A DNA stretch of 64,000 nucleotides from Branchinecta lynchi (GCA_023053575.1 JAKZAP010000007.1:24329464-24393463); one strand, 5' to 3'; shown: positions 10,483-21,959, counted from the stretch's first letter. Numbers and translations are program-made. The notes: generated by a model not told the origin, from the sequence alone.

Positions 10483-10675
10483 TTAAATTAAATTAAATTT
10501 TATTTCCAACCCGTCTAGGTAAAGACGGAGGATGGTAAAAAAAAAGAGAGAAACAACGTAACATCGACAACAACCAAAATAATTAAAATTCAGTAAACCG
10601 GAACATCATGGAGCTCCATGGGTTATTACAGTTTTCCTTCGTCCTGCTGATAGATCTCAGAACAGCCGCAGACAG
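10483..10675 (-). mobile_element. LINE 3' tail with TAAAT-type repeat
   Basis: Read on the minus strand, a 3' UTR ends in AAAATTTAATTTAATTTAAT. No reverse-transcriptase residues survive before the next LINE begins at 10676. Confidence 0.45.
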
Positions 10676-11350
10676 ATCAATCAATCAATCAATCAATCAA
10701 TTTTATTTAGAACCCTAATAGCACTAGGCTAACATGGGCCGGAAAAATAAACACTCACTACAATACAAGTAAGACGCAAACTAACAAACAATAAATAAGA
10801 AACGAACATAGATCATGAACAGTTAAAATGTTTAGTAAAATACGGAACGAATGAATTTAGGTATCTTTCGGAAGATTTCGTAGGTGGGGGAACAATCTTG
10901 GGTTTTGGGTCGTCCTTGCTTCGCGTATTCGGTCCATCAGAGGGTGTAACAAAGTCCGGAAGGAGGGTCCTGTGGTGTTGAGAATTCAAAATTTGATGGC
11001 CAAAACGCATGAGAAGAGTATGTCTTCTTTCAGACAGTTTTTCGATATCGAGGATTTGAAGGCTTTCGTTATAAGATTTGTAATTCAGATCAGCTATACG
11101 GAACTTTAGTTTAGGATTTATGTGTCCTTTCTTGGAAAGTGTCAAACTAGCACATAGCAAGGGATCTCTTGGGATTAAGGCTCGAACCAACTAATGACAC
11201 GTAGAGCGAGACGGCTGAGGAATCTCAGCCAAAACTCCTGGTGAAATATGCGGCCGAAACGGTCTTTTCGCTACGGTGTTAACCAAGCGTAAGATGCGCT
11301 CGACCCGCACGCGTATTGCGGTTTTACGGAGCTGCGAGCAGGAAACCCAA
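10676..11350 (-). mobile_element. LINE fragment: RT-protein C-terminus and (TTGA)n tail
   Basis: The minus-strand frame 10813-11190 encodes a LINE C-terminal region: a YNESLQILDIEKLSERRHTL segment followed by LLMRFGHQILN, of the type that follows the reverse-transcriptase thumb. The 3' UTR ends in TTGATTGATTGATTGATTGA on the minus strand (10676-10700). The same 3' end, AGCACTAGGCTAACATGGGC in plus-strand reading, appears at 28857-28938. Upstream of 11190 the frame is broken by a stop, though similar residues continue to about 11340. Confidence 0.7.
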
Positions 11351-11578
11351 ACCGTTTGGCTTTCCAAGTAATCACTTCTGATTTTAATTCATTAACAGTT
11401 TATTCTCGAACCCCCTTTTCCCCTTATGGAATTCCCTTAGTTGACGTAGGAGTGGTCGTAGGAGCTACCACTGCTTTCAAGAAAAGAGTAGGCTATCCGC
11501 CGCGACGGAAGGACATGGCCTGGAAAACTATCGACTTCCAGGGCGTGAGTACTGAACAGACAGACATTTGACAGACAG

Positions 11579-12050
11579 ACTTTTTTTTTTTATTCACCAA
11601 AAAACATATAAATTAAACAAACAATTTACCATGAACGGCCACTTTTAAGACAAAAGAATCCTGATTGTGGTCGCTATTCCAACCACCATGCATCCACTAT
11701 ATTATTCCTTCATTACCCCCCCCCCCCCCAGGATTTTTTCGCTAACGGTTAAATGCTGCATTTGTCAACCCATCGAGGTTTTCAAAATGGTATGTTCCAG
11801 TCCATGAAGAATATTTTTCTGAACTGATGGCACAATCTGTAATCCCATGGTTATCCCTCAGCATTGAACAAAAACAACAGAATATCGGAAGTAGGGATAA
11901 ATTGACTTTGCAGCCAGTTGAACTTTATCCTCTTCAATCGTAGACATCGTGACTTGTGGAACCTTGGAATATTATTTTATATAACCCCCCTTGGGGGGGG
12001 GGGTGAAAAAAATAAAAAAATAAATAACATTAAATAAATATCCTTTCCTC
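11579..12050. repeat. Sequence between C and G homopolymer tracts
   Basis: A T run at 11579-11591, a C run at 11717-11730 and a CCCCCCTTGGGGGGGGGGGG motif near 11986. This could be a diverged element bounded by the homopolymers, but I could not find terminal inverted repeats. Confidence 0.35.
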
Positions 12051-13500
12051 TTATCACACTTCTTTACTTTTGAAAGAATGGGATTTAACCATTCTCCTGA
12101 ATGATGCCAGACTTACAGCCGCACATGAATCACACGAATCAAGATAGAAACCGAAAATGAAAGATGACGTTAGTAACAGGACTTTAGGCGGTTTCAAATG
12201 ACAATGGAAGGTCGGAGTTGAAAACAAAACATTTAACATGTACTTACATATGCCTCACTAAACGTGTGCCTCAATCATCTTTCTTATGTTTTTTGTACTG
12301 CAAAATTCCGCTTTCACTAGACAAACGTTATGATCGAAAAAGTACAAATAACAAAACTACTACCTACTGTCTGAGCGATCTCTGAATCTTTTATTCCTAT
12401 TTATCATTTTACATTCTTATTTCACGGTGAATTTTTCATCGCTGATTTTCGACAGGAAAACACTTTTTAACATACTTAAAAAACGCAGAATAATAAGGGT
12501 TGCCCTTTAGCATCACCAGAGGAAACTCATCTCCCAGTGAATCAATTATTTTTGAACATTTTTCACAACCTCAACCCTTCTGATCAACCAGACAGCTAGC
12601 CTTGTTTCAATCAATTAGTTCAGCCTTAAAGTTAATGAAAGACTTTACAGCTAAGAGCAATTATCCGATAATCATCCCAGATTTACAATCCAGGTTGTTA
12701 CCAATTTTACTAGTTTTTAAGAAAAAAAAATGAAAGGAAAACTGGTCGGCCTGCTGCGCAAGGGACTAGATTTGTCGGGTTTGTAATAATTTTTAATTAG
12801 TTCTATTAGGTATTTGGTGTGAAATATGATTCACCACACACACCATATCAGCAGTCTGATTAGCGTTTTTCGGATTTCAATTAACTCTTGAGGTAAAAAA
12901 GGCAGACCGCGTTTATCTCATCGTATGAGGGAAGTTCCCACAATCTTTTAACACCAAAGTCCCAGAATGTCTATTTGACAAGGTTATGGATCTGGGTAGC
13001 AAGCCCTGGTAGATACCTTTCAAGGGTTGTCTTCAGCCGTTGGTAGCCCCCCTACCCCCCCACATATTGCCCATTAATTGTGGTAAGAATAGAAGGTGAC
13101 ATGGGCTCAAGGGGAAAGCCCCCTTAAATCTCAAGCAAAACTAAACCCCAATTTCCCGAATACGTGCGGGAAAGGTCAATCAAGTTCGAATATGCAATCC
13201 ATTAAATAATAAAGAGAGAAATTATTTTCAAAACTATGACCAAACTAAGCCATTGCCGAGCAAAATAAGAAAGTCACGATTTGCCGAATACATTCCGCAA
13301 GGAAAATCCAATATGTGTTATATTCAAAATTTATAGTGACACCCCTCAAAATAAGTCTGACTCCCAATGCTGCAAATCAAAGGGGGGGGGGGCATAAAGC
13401 CGATCAATTTATTGCGTAAGACTAAGACTACAACTACAGTGATCTAGTTAGTAGATGGTTGTGATAGGTTGGTAATATCTTTAAGTTTTACTGAATTGCT
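12050..13500. other. Spacer, nothing recognised
   Basis: No exon or repeat family of this window is clear here; a G run lies at 13381-13391. The minus frame 12054-12239 has no support. Confidence 0.35.
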
Positions 13501-13529
13501 GCCTTCAAAACCCCTTTTCTTACTCCTAC

Positions 13530-13590
13530 ACCAAAAGGATGCGCAATTCTAATAGACAACAATTTGGGCCTTATCTGCAACTGATGCAGA
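13530..13590 (+). repeat. Fragment related to the foldback arm at 2127
   Basis: AAGGATGCGCAATTCTAATA followed by GACAACAATTTGG parallels AAGGATGCGCGGTTTCAACA, GACAACACTTGG in the 2127 element. Confidence 0.45.
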
Positions 13591-14058
13591 AGACATCTAG
13601 GATCTATGTGTATTTTTTCATTAAAGCATAGCTCTTACTAGAAATGATCTTTCCCCGCTGGAATGTCTCAGAAAATCATTTTGGAAAATACCATTACCTT
13701 CCACGTAAAAATAAGCGATTTTCTTGTTAGCGCTTATCGACTATATCCAGCCTTCGCTCTCTTCGACGCGGCGGCTGGACGCAAGATGTTTGAAAAGGGA
13801 ATGCGCCGTGGTTGAAAAATGGCAGGACCGGGCAAACAAAAGAAACAAATAAATAGAACACATGCCCTGATCTGCCATGTCTTCCAAAATCAAAGAAACG
13901 ACAATATTTTGAAGCTCCTCATATCCGTGTGAAAGAGCAGTCTGCTGACCTTCAAGCTTTCGGCTCGGCCGTAAAAGCGGTAAAAAGTCGTCGGTTGAAA
14001 ACGGAACAATTGGGAAAGGCGGGAATTTCAGAAGTTCACAGTTCCAAACTCCCGAATC

Positions 14059-14225
14059 CAAGGCCGTATCCAGGGGGGGGGATAGGGGGTTGAACCCCCC
14101 CCCCCCCGAAACACACAAAAATGTCATTTTTATAGGCTTTTCCCTCTGATCTATGTCTTTTTTGTACGTTTTTGTCCGACCCGCAGGCAAAAAAAAACCG
14201 ACAAAAATTCCTGGATACGTTCCTG
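14059..14225 (-). mobile_element. hAT-like MITE, family B copy 2
   Basis: Inverted relative to the copy at 8081: it starts CAAGGCCGTATCCAGG and ends CCTGGATACGTTCCTG. Direct repeats CCCGAATC (14051-14058) and CCCGGATC (14226-14233) flank it, 7 of 8 matching. Internal G and C runs sit near one end; the block GATCTATGTCTTTTTTGTAC is conserved. Confidence 0.8.
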
Positions 14226-14277
14226 CCCGGATCATATAACAGACAGAATAAGCAAGAGGTGTCCTTTCAAAGTAAGA

Positions 14278-14725
14278 TTGCAAACCATGTTTAATATTGT
14301 GTTTGAAGGAATAACAACTTTCTGTCATATGTCTGGTCATGAGGACGAAAGCGTTGTTCATCTGATGTATGATTGTGTGGAATTAAATGAATGGAGGAAT
14401 GAGATATTTGGTGAGAGAGTGTGTAAAGAAGAATGGATGGTAAGGATGAATGTTTTGTTACTGTGAAAAAGCTTGGACGGTACTTGAAGCTTGCGATGGA
14501 GCATAGAACAAATTTTTGGAATAGGAGCAGTACGTGTAAGTTCTGTCAGTGAATTTCTTAGACAATTTCTGTTGTCATGGCCCGACAGTCTTTTTTCGGT
14601 TATTCTATTCTATACATATATATTTGTTTGTTGCATCAACGTATACAATTTAAATTGTTGCTGGTTGAAATTATGCATCCTCGTTTTCAGTGTTGCAATG
14701 AATGATAGATATTAAGTTCCACAAC
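14278..14725 (+). mobile_element. LINE C-terminal fragment with zinc-knuckle-like motif
   Basis: The frame 14278-14466 contains CHMSGHEDESVVHLMYDCVE, a C...H...H...C pattern that resembles the knuckle after the reverse-transcriptase domain of many LINEs, followed by WRNEIFGERV. Past the stop another frame gives LAMEHRTNFWNRSSTCKFC. No RT motifs remain, so this is a 5'-truncated, decayed copy. Confidence 0.5.
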
Positions 14726-14894
14726 CCCACGCGGGATCCACAATTCCTGTTTCCAAGACAAATGTCATTCACTGAAAAAATCAAGCCTCTCAGAATCCGG
14801 TAAAGATGGCGTATTGACTTGTCAGGGCCGCTTGGGCCCTTCAAACTTTTACACGTACCATACGTGGCCGTTCAAAACTTTTAAGCCTTTTCGT

Positions 14895-14970
14895 AAAATA
14901 TGTTAGCGAGGGGGTACCCACTCCCCGGCACCTGGTGTACACTCTTTCCCGGCACTGGCCGAAACCAGTG
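14895..14970 (-). repeat. Diverged unit of the 158-bp repeat
   Basis: On the minus strand this reads GGAAAGAGTGTACACCAGGT then GCCGGGGAGTGGGTACCCCC, matching the unit repeated at 25730-26100. Confidence 0.55.
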
Positions 14971-15079
14971 CACTTGATGTACACTCAAATCCAGAGTGGA
15001 CAACCCCTCGATAGCTGTTCATGCAGGAGGTTTGAATATTTTGAAATGCAACTAGAACGGCTTAAAGGCCTTACCCATA

Positions 15080-15440
15080 AATAATTAAGCAACCTACTTC
15101 TATAATCACTCCACACATTTCTAAACACGGAGACCCCAATTTCGTACGGTACACTCTAACCCCTCTAACAGATCCACGCTGATTTTCTCACTTGCCGTGT
15201 TTTGCTACCTTTGATGTGTATCACGCTGTCGACGGTTTTCTGCGAGACTTTTCTCCATCAGAAAACCCGTTATGCAAATTGTTTCCCTGTTTTCGCTATA
15301 AGTCAACGGATCTCGGAAATGGCTTAAAACAGCCAAACCGTGGGCTATTTGTTGAAAGCACAGCCTAGTTTCAAAGTATTCTTATGTTTTAAATACTGTA
15401 AGTTGAAGAGTAAATAGTGCGAGGGGTCCTTTAAGAAAGG
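15080..15440 (+). repeat. Interspersed repeat A, copy 1
   Basis: From CCTACTTCTATAATCACTCC through TTTCGTACGGTACACTCTAA, TGATTTTCTCACTTGCCGT and TAAATACTGTAAGTTGAAGA it matches 17205-17575 almost base for base. Diverged members lie at 22235, 26520, 35555, and pieces at 57000 and 57785. No ends, coding frame or target duplication were found. Confidence 0.75.
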
Positions 15441-15579
15441 CCTAGATTTATTAGACGAAAACGAAATAATCGTTTTCTAAGACGTAGAAACAAGTGACCC
15501 TTTAAGTCTCAAGGTTCACGTAAGGAATAGTTTAACTGTCAATAAACTTGTCAAGGAAGAAAACAGCAAAAGCTTTGCT

Positions 15580-15860
15580 GGCCCCGGGGCTTGATCCCAT
15601 TCGCCCTAAGTCGATTAATGTTTAACCGACTTTCGACTTGGCTGGGGACCCACGGGTCGCTTGCACACGGGTATAGGAAATTGCGGGACGCCGTGAAACC
15701 CCGTCATTTGTCGACATCATTGGCCCCTGACCCGTGTATTAGGATGTGAATTATCTGTGGGAGTTGGGCCGACTGCATTAGCTCTACTTACTAGCTCTGT
15801 ACACTATCCTTAACTTTTTTCCCAAGGAGATACGAGCTCGCAATAATGTCACTGAAACCC
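15580..15860. other. Spacer; possible tRNA-like remnant
   Basis: The minus strand at 15575-15650 has a box B-like GGGATCAAGCCCC, but the cloverleaf cannot be completed. The rest shows nothing recognised. Confidence 0.25.
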
Positions 15861-15873
15861 GTTTGATCTGATT

Positions 15874-16128
15874 TTATGAACTTCTTCTCTGAAAATTGAT
15901 TGGACTTAAAGCTGGTGCTGTGATTTCATTCTGGACACGGCTGCTGTTTTTGCTGTTTAATTGGGTCATCGAAAGGGTAGAGATTCTTCTGCATTTTGAT
16001 TTTGGAGTCACCAGTCTCTTCTTCTTCTTTTCAGCTAAGATGGATACTTGTCCGCGGCATGTCGGGCGATTTGAAGTTCTGTACTCTGGTGATAGACAGT
16101 CCTTCAGCCCAAGCTGACTGCCAAGCAT
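15874..16128 (-). mobile_element. Penelope-like element 3' remnant
   Basis: The minus-strand frame resembles the downstream tail of the Penelope-like element at 48880-49290: AAAATGCAGAA, CAGCAAAAACAG and AATCACAGCACCAG here against AAAATGCAGAA, CAGCAAAAACAG and AATCTCAGCACTAG there. The hammerhead-bearing repeat adjoins it. No enzymatic motif remains. Confidence 0.5.
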
Positions 16129-16131
16129 ATT

Positions 16132-16281
16132 AGACGGTGCAAACGGATAAGTAAGCTACATTTTATTAGAGCTATATTTCGACCCTTCTTGGCAAGGGTC
16201 CTCTTCAGGCTCACCAACACGGGCCGAAATACAGCTCTAATAAAATGTAGCTGACTTATCCATTTTGCACCGTCAAATATG
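16132..16281 (-). mobile_element. Hammerhead-bearing repeat with an inverted partial second copy
   Basis: Minus strand from 16216: CTGAAGAG, a perfect 7-bp stem II (GACCCTT...AAGGGTC), then GAAA, then TATAGCT...TTATCC. The sequence before CTGAAGAG (GGTGAGC) can pair with GTTTGCACC after the TATCC box. From 16233 the plus strand repeats the GAAATACAGCTC...GACTTATCC part, so the two arms form a hairpin of about 150 bases (GACGGTGCAAACGGATAAG at one end, its complement at the other). Confidence 0.65.
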
Positions 16282-16289
16282 TGTAGCTT

Positions 16290-17200
16290 TCTATTTGCCC
16301 CGGGCGAGAAACCCAAGCAAAGGCATGAATTTATATTTTTACACACTAGACTTAGACTTTGGATCTTTTTATTTGCAATCAACACAGCATAAAACAAAAC
16401 AATGCCGCACAGCGCATTCACAGGTTCGTTTCACAATAGATAGGCAAAAGCGTAAACCGCAAATAATACAACTCCATGAACATACTAATCTTAACAAGAT
16501 ATTTTATCTAAAATACATTTTTTTCTAACAAATTATCGACCAAAAACTGCTCTGTTTTTCTTTGTTTTGAAACTTTTCCCTATTTCTGAAGGACTTCCCA
16601 TTGTTTGCCAGTCGACACTCTAAACTTGATCAATACATTTTTGTATTCTATACCAGTTCTTGTTTTTTCTCCGAATTCCGGCCATATTATCCACCCGATC
16701 GAAAAACTAACAGCAAGACCAAATTTAGCATGTTTGCGTAAATGAAACTTAAATTGCGTTCTCGCCATCCAAAACTAACTAAGAAAGCTGCAACCCCATC
16801 AGGTGTTCTTCAACTCGTCGCATTCGCTCTGCAATTCATAAAATTTCAAAACAAATAATTACTTGGAATTACGACACCCTGATTATATGTTATTACATGG
16901 TCTCATCTGAGTAGGTGTAAATGTTAGTAGTGCGGATACACTCATCTCCAAACGCGGAATGCACGCGCGGTTATGTAAAAGATCCCGCCGATTTTTATCA
17001 AACAGATTTAAACTATGGTTGCAAACTTTCAAGCAGGCCGAACATTCTATATTATATAGCTAATTCCCTCCCCCTCTTAGGTGTAGATTTAGAGTTTTTT
17101 ATAGAGATAGGACTGGTCCAGATGGTATAATTGCGAACTTCCGGGGAAGAAGAAAACATGGACCACTTCTCAACCGATGCCAGGAGCTTTCGGAGTTAAA
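16290..17200. other. Spacer, nothing recognised
   Basis: Frames at 16580-16768 (minus) and 16921-17130 (plus) lack support. No repeat of this window matches. Confidence 0.35.
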
Positions 17201-17204
17201 GGAC

Positions 17205-17575
17205 CTGTCTTACTTATACTACTAATGCAGCCTACTTCCATAATCACTCCATACATATCTAAACCCGGAAACCCCAGTTTCGTACGGTACAATCTAACCC
17301 CTCTAACAAAACCACGCTGATTTTCTCACTTGCCGTATTTTGCTACCTTCGATATGTACCACGCTGCCGACGGTTGTCTGCTAGAAGTTTTCCAAATCAG
17401 AAAAACCGGGTATGTAAATTTTCTCTCTGTTTTCGCTACAAGTCAACGGGTCTCGGAAAATGCTTACAACAGCCAAACCGTGGCTTATTTGTTGAAAGCA
17501 CAACATACTTTTGAAGTATTTAAATATTTTAAAATACTGTAAGTTGAAGAAAAATAGTTCGAGGGGTTCTTGAAG
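17205..17575 (+). repeat. Interspersed repeat A, copy 2
   Basis: Homologous to 15080-15440 along its length, and extends further left: AAAGGACCTGTCTTACTTAT at 17200 corresponds to AAAGGACCCGTCGTACCTAT at 22240 in another copy. Confidence 0.75.
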
Positions 17576-17579
17576 GGGA

Positions 17580-18515
17580 TCATTTTTTAAAGGGAGAATT
17601 TTGCTTCTTCTGGATATCCCAAATAGCACGTCGGAAAGGGTTATAACCAACGTATGCGAATACATACACAGAGTGCTAAAGCTAAGTGCCATTATGCTGG
17701 TTAATGAGGCTCCATATGAAAATCTTGTTGTTGTTTTCTTGTAATGTGTCTTTTTGTTTTGTTTTGTGTATGGCACACGTGCTTTGAAATACACTTATTA
17801 TACACATGTCTAGGTACATAACATTCCAGAGAAGATACGCTTGAGCAAGCTGCTCGACCAAAATAGACAAAATGGGAAAAAGTAACAATACTAATTTGTT
17901 TAATATGCAAATAAACAAGGGGAAGATAGTGGAGTAAAAAGAGAAAGAAAGAAAAGGAAATTGTACTGAAAAGAACACACAGTAAGACGACATAACAGAG
18001 AAGAGAAATGAAAAAAAAAGTTTCTGGGTTGGGCAGATAATTTTGAATGAAGCTCCCTCACGAAACCGCCCTTTCAGGATTCAAAATTCAGTTGCTCTAT
18101 TTGAGGTAAATTTACCTTTACCTCTTAAGTTTAAAGTAGTTTTCGAATGTACGTTTGTATGTTAACTGCTTTCTTTGCATTTTGCCTTTTAAAACCTATT
18201 CAGCTGGAAAAAATTAGGACCAAGGAGGAAGATTTTGAAATATGGGGGGGGGGAGCATGGCCCCTCCTGTCCCCTTCCCCAAAATGCGTCTCTTCCTTGA
18301 GTTTTGCAGTTATATCAGAAGCTTTGCACTCTGCTTTGCATTTTCGGGTAATTCTCCGATTCCGATAATAGAACGGCAAATATGGCAGGTGTTTAAAGTA
18401 TCTATAATAGCACCTACGTAGTTACGTGCCACTCTTTTTTACCATTATAAAAGCCACAGAAAGGTAAATTACACAATGTTCAGACAAGACTTAATAGGAA
18501 CAAAAAAAATGGTTG
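17580..18515. other. Spacer, nothing recognised
   Basis: Overlapping minus-strand frames at 17381-17993 are low-complexity, KTQK-type sequence without domain or splice support. A G run lies at 18245. Confidence 0.35.
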
Positions 18516-18520
18516 GTGAG

Positions 18521-18655
18521 CAGGCCCGTAGCACAGAAAAGTACAAAAATTACATAGATCAGAGGGGAAAAGCCTATACAAATGAGTATTTTTGTATGTT
18601 TCGGGGGGGGGGGGGTCAACACCCTAACCCCCCCCTCCCCCTGGATACGGCCTTG
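18521..18655 (+). mobile_element. hAT-like MITE, family B copy 3
   Basis: Bounded by CAGGCCCGTAG and CTGGATACGGCCTTG and flanked by a perfect 8-base duplication TTGGTGAG (18513-18520 and 18656-18663). It holds the conserved ACATAGATCAGAGG block, a G run (18603-18615) and C runs. Being the cleanest copy, it fixes the ends of the family. Confidence 0.88.
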
Positions 18656-18669
18656 TTGGTGAGTAAAGA

Positions 18670-19455
18670 TTTCTGGTTGAATCGTATGGCGTAATAGTGT
18701 GTTTATTAGTTAAAATTTGATGTAAATATTTCTCGTTCTTCAGATTTGTACTTTTAAGAAGGAATGAGAGTTTTTTCTTTGAAGGTTTTTTTTTATTCTT
18801 AGCGGTAACTAATACACAACAGAATAATAACACAATACTCTGCACTTACATTTATTTGAGGGTTTGAGCCGGAGAAAAAAATACATCGAATCCTTCAAGT
18901 CCTTCCACAAAAAAATCAATAAAACAAAATCGAAACAACATGAATGTTGGAATGAATTTTCGTCTATCATTGCAAAAAAAAAGTAAAAAAGATTTGGTTT
19001 CTAGTAGCCTAGGAACAGTGTGCTTAAGGCTGTCTCTAAACTACACAGATCACTAATTGAGCTTTGTTTTTCATAAAAGTGCTTCACATATAAATATGTT
19101 TACTTCCGCGATATGGCGCTTCAAAAATAAGCCGTTTGTTGTTATCGCTTGTCATTAGTTGCGTTTTTGATCGCCTGTGTAAGTTCTCCTGTGAGTTCGC
19201 CGTTGCAGCTTATTTTCCTTTTTTACGCTCAGTTCGGCTGACGCCTGACGCCTTCGCCGTTTGAAGACGCAGGTGAATAAAAACGGAAAATATGCATGCC
19301 GGCAAATCATTCATAAAATCGTCTAAATAAGTCAGTAAAGGGTAGTTACATTTGACAGTGTAAAGGCCATTCTTGTAGTCAAAATATACAAGTTGTAATC
19401 ATCCATTTCCAAACACTCTTTCCATTATTTTCAATTTTATTGGGCTAATTTATTC
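18670..19455. other. Spacer with an inverted-repeat arm
   Basis: AGTTGCGTTTTTGATCGCC (19157-19175) is the reverse complement of part of 19625-19652, so 19157-19652 may be a further foldback element. Otherwise nothing was recognised. Confidence 0.35.
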
Positions 19456-19732
19456 ATGACAGGCGAACTCGGACCGGGAACTGCGTCTGTGTCACAGTTC
19501 GCCGTTTCACTCGCAGGTGTTGTAGAACCGAGAACTGACACGATCTCCGTTTCAGCAAAAACGACAAATAAGCAAACTGTGAAATCGGAAGGAGATCGAA
19601 AACGAGAAATAAGAAAAACTGAGATCAGGAACGGCAATCAAAAACGCAACTATTACCTCTTCGGCGGAGACAATTTACTTGCAAGGCGCGGAAATTCAAA
19701 ACTCTCTGTCACATACGAAAATCTATCATTTA

Positions 19733-20037
19733 GAGCGTGTTCCACCCTTCTAACAATAGTTACTAATAGTTACTATTTCCGTTCCATCCTCACGAAAAGT
19801 TACTACGCTGACCGTTCCAACCTTGTCGGAATAGTAACTAATAGTTACTATTTGCTTATCATGCTCGGGACCGTAGTAAGCGTAGTAACTACGCATCTCT
19901 GTAACGTGATTGGTCGGATTCACCCCTGGCGTGAGATCCTGCTAGAAAATAGAAAAATCGTTCCAGCCTTGACGGCGAAAAGCCAGAATTCGTGACGTCA
20001 TGAGTAGTAACTACGGTAAGTAGGATGGAACACGCTC
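19733..20037 (+). mobile_element. TIR MITE, 3-bp target duplication, copy 1
   Basis: Ends GAGCGTGTTCCACCC and, inverted, ATGGAACACGCTC, flanked by TTA on both sides. Contains several AATAGTTACTA/TAGTAACTATT palindromes, CGTGACGTCATGAG near the right end, and a TTGACGGCGAAAAGCCAGAA block shared with 40003-40293 and 41407-41711. The 3-base AT target duplication fits the PIF/Harbinger superfamily; no transposase is present. The 179-codon frame from 19456 runs into this element and is not a gene. Confidence 0.75.
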
Positions 20038-20231
20038 TTAATAGAGCTGATTGACAAAGAGTACCGTGGCAGCTAACATAAACCGTCTCTGCACCTGGCA
20101 GGTCTTTCTAATAGGCTACCAAACGAAGTTAAGATTTATGGATGTGAAGTGACAGAAGTGCCAAAAATGCACAGATATAGCAGACTTGCGATAGTCCAGA
20201 TACTCAAGGTAGCCTCAATTAATGCGATCAG

Positions 20232-21514
20232 CAGGGGCGTCGCAAGTGCATTTTTGTTGGGGGGGGGGGGGGGCTGCAGACAAAACTCTATACCGAATCT
20301 CTAAATTTTTACCGAATCCTAGAAACTGAGAATTCGATCTTTAAAGTATGGAACAGGAAGAGTAACATTAAAGGGCAGCGTACCAGACGATAGGCCAACT
20401 ATTAGGCGGCGTTTTGACGAAGCCCACTTGGCGAATATATTGCCGGGCACGATTGCAGTAATAGCTTCTATCTCTTATACCCAAGAGAAAATTAAATCGA
20501 GCGCCGAAGACGAACATTGTTGAAATCCATTTTTTTTCCTGTAGGCGAAAATTTAACTGCTTCTCTTACTAATTCTGTCATTTAGCGTCGATTAAATACC
20601 GAGACTCCAAGAAGTTCCAGAAACCGGATGGAGCGACGTCTCGGCAGCAGCGGCTACTTCAGTCTAATCAATACTCCCCATGATCACATAAAGTGAGCGC
20701 CGCAGGGGAGATTTTTGTAAAGTTAGCTTTTTCCTGCCAAATTTGACTATTTCCAACCAGATTCTAGCTTTTAATGTTTAGAAATCCCAATCTTAAGACT
20801 GGCTTAAAACCCCAATCAAATGACGCGCCCTTCCACAAAATAGAGAATATTACGAAAAGCGCAGCAGGCGGAATTTTTGAAACGTTTATGATTAAATCTT
20901 CTTTTTGAGATCCAAAATGAATGTAAGGACTATATGAAATCATAGATCCGTCTTTTTGTCTGCGACCAGTGCTTCACCAGACCTCTTCCGACTTTCGTGG
21001 TAAGTCATGAATCCTGGCAATTGTATCCAATAAATTATCGAATCCCAGTTATTATACCGAATAAGTTTAGACTGATAACATTTTCGGGAATCTGTAGAAC
21101 TACCGCAATCCAGCTATTATACCGAATTGTTTTCGTATCGAAAGACTACCGAATAAAATAATATCGAATTAATTACCGAATCCCAATCACGATAACGAAT
21201 AATTTTGAACCGATAACTTCTTAGGGATACTGTGTAAATACCGAATAGTTCTTGCATCGAAAAAGTACCAAATAATTTCAGTAAATTCTCTCACCGAATT
21301 CGTGATAACTACCGAATACTGGCAATTATATCGAATCCCGATCATTATACCGAATAGATTTATACCGATAGTCTATTTGGGATTCTGTATAACTACCGAA
21401 TCCCCTAAATATACCGAATAGTTCTGGTATCGAAAAAATACTGAACAATTTCGGTAAATTTTTGGGCCCCCGGCCCATAATTTTGCCAAATCTCAAAAAG
21501 TTTCGACGCCCCTG
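20232..21514 (+). mobile_element. hAT-like non-autonomous element, family A
   Basis: CAGGGGCGTCG at the left and CGACGCCCCTG at the right are perfect 11-base inverted ends. The flanks GCGATCAG (20224-20231) and GCTATAAG (21515-21522) match at 6 of 8 positions. A G run lies just inside the left end (20258-20272). From 20300 to 20520 the sequence can be read as a broken coding stretch that also occurs at 60739-61026. Then come AGCGCCGCAGG motifs and a tandem array of ACCGAATCCC...TATACCGAATAG units (21040-21460). No transposase. Confidence 0.75.
21040..21460 (+). repeat. Tandem ACCGAAT-type array inside the family A element
   Basis: Roughly 150-base units carrying TATACCGAATAG, TTGGGATTCTGTATAACTAC and TATCGAAAAA. 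A piece of the same array is found alone at 24315-24575. Confidence 0.65.
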
Positions 21515-21529
21515 GCTATAAGCATTGTT

Positions 21530-21950
21530 ATTTTTTTACAATACAGACAAGCCACCGCTACCATTGAGAAGACCCAAATTGCATCAAAACCAGCTCTAAA
21601 ATATTCAAAAAATTCCCAATCACACTCGACCCTCAAGTCAAGTGTCCCTAATCTGTCCCATCACCAGAAATATCACCTAACCAACTCGCAAACGACCTAA
21701 ATAATTTAGCAGCAGTCCTTAAATTGTTTAGACAGAGGAGAGGACCACTCCCTGCACGTGTACACCACGGACAATGGAATCATACGGGATTAGCTAATGT
21801 TTAGACATCATCAGGTGGTGAGCTGTTAATCTGTTTGTATTGTGTGTAATATAAAACATGTAACCAGCAACCGGCCTATAGTAAGGTAGCTTCTTTGGAC
21901 GTAGCGAATTTTCATCAACGTTCTGTGTGAACCTCTACTATTTCAGACAT
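21530..21950. other. Spacer, nothing recognised
   Basis: No frame or repeat can be supported here. Confidence 0.3.
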
Positions 21951-21959
21951 TACATGATA

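Noticed and set aside
11717..12000. hAT-like element between C and G tracts
   Set aside because: I could not find inverted ends or an 8-base duplication, so it is listed only as a homopolymer-bounded stretch.
13741..14361. 206-codon minus frame
   Set aside because: It runs across the family B MITE (14059-14225) and its G/C tracts; composition shifts midway and no family is recognisable.
15575..15650. tRNA gene on the minus strand
   Set aside because: A box B-like string is present, but no acceptor or anticodon stem can be closed.
19456..19995. 179-codon open frame
   Set aside because: The second half lies inside a TIR MITE (19733-20037) full of palindromes; no domain and no splice support.
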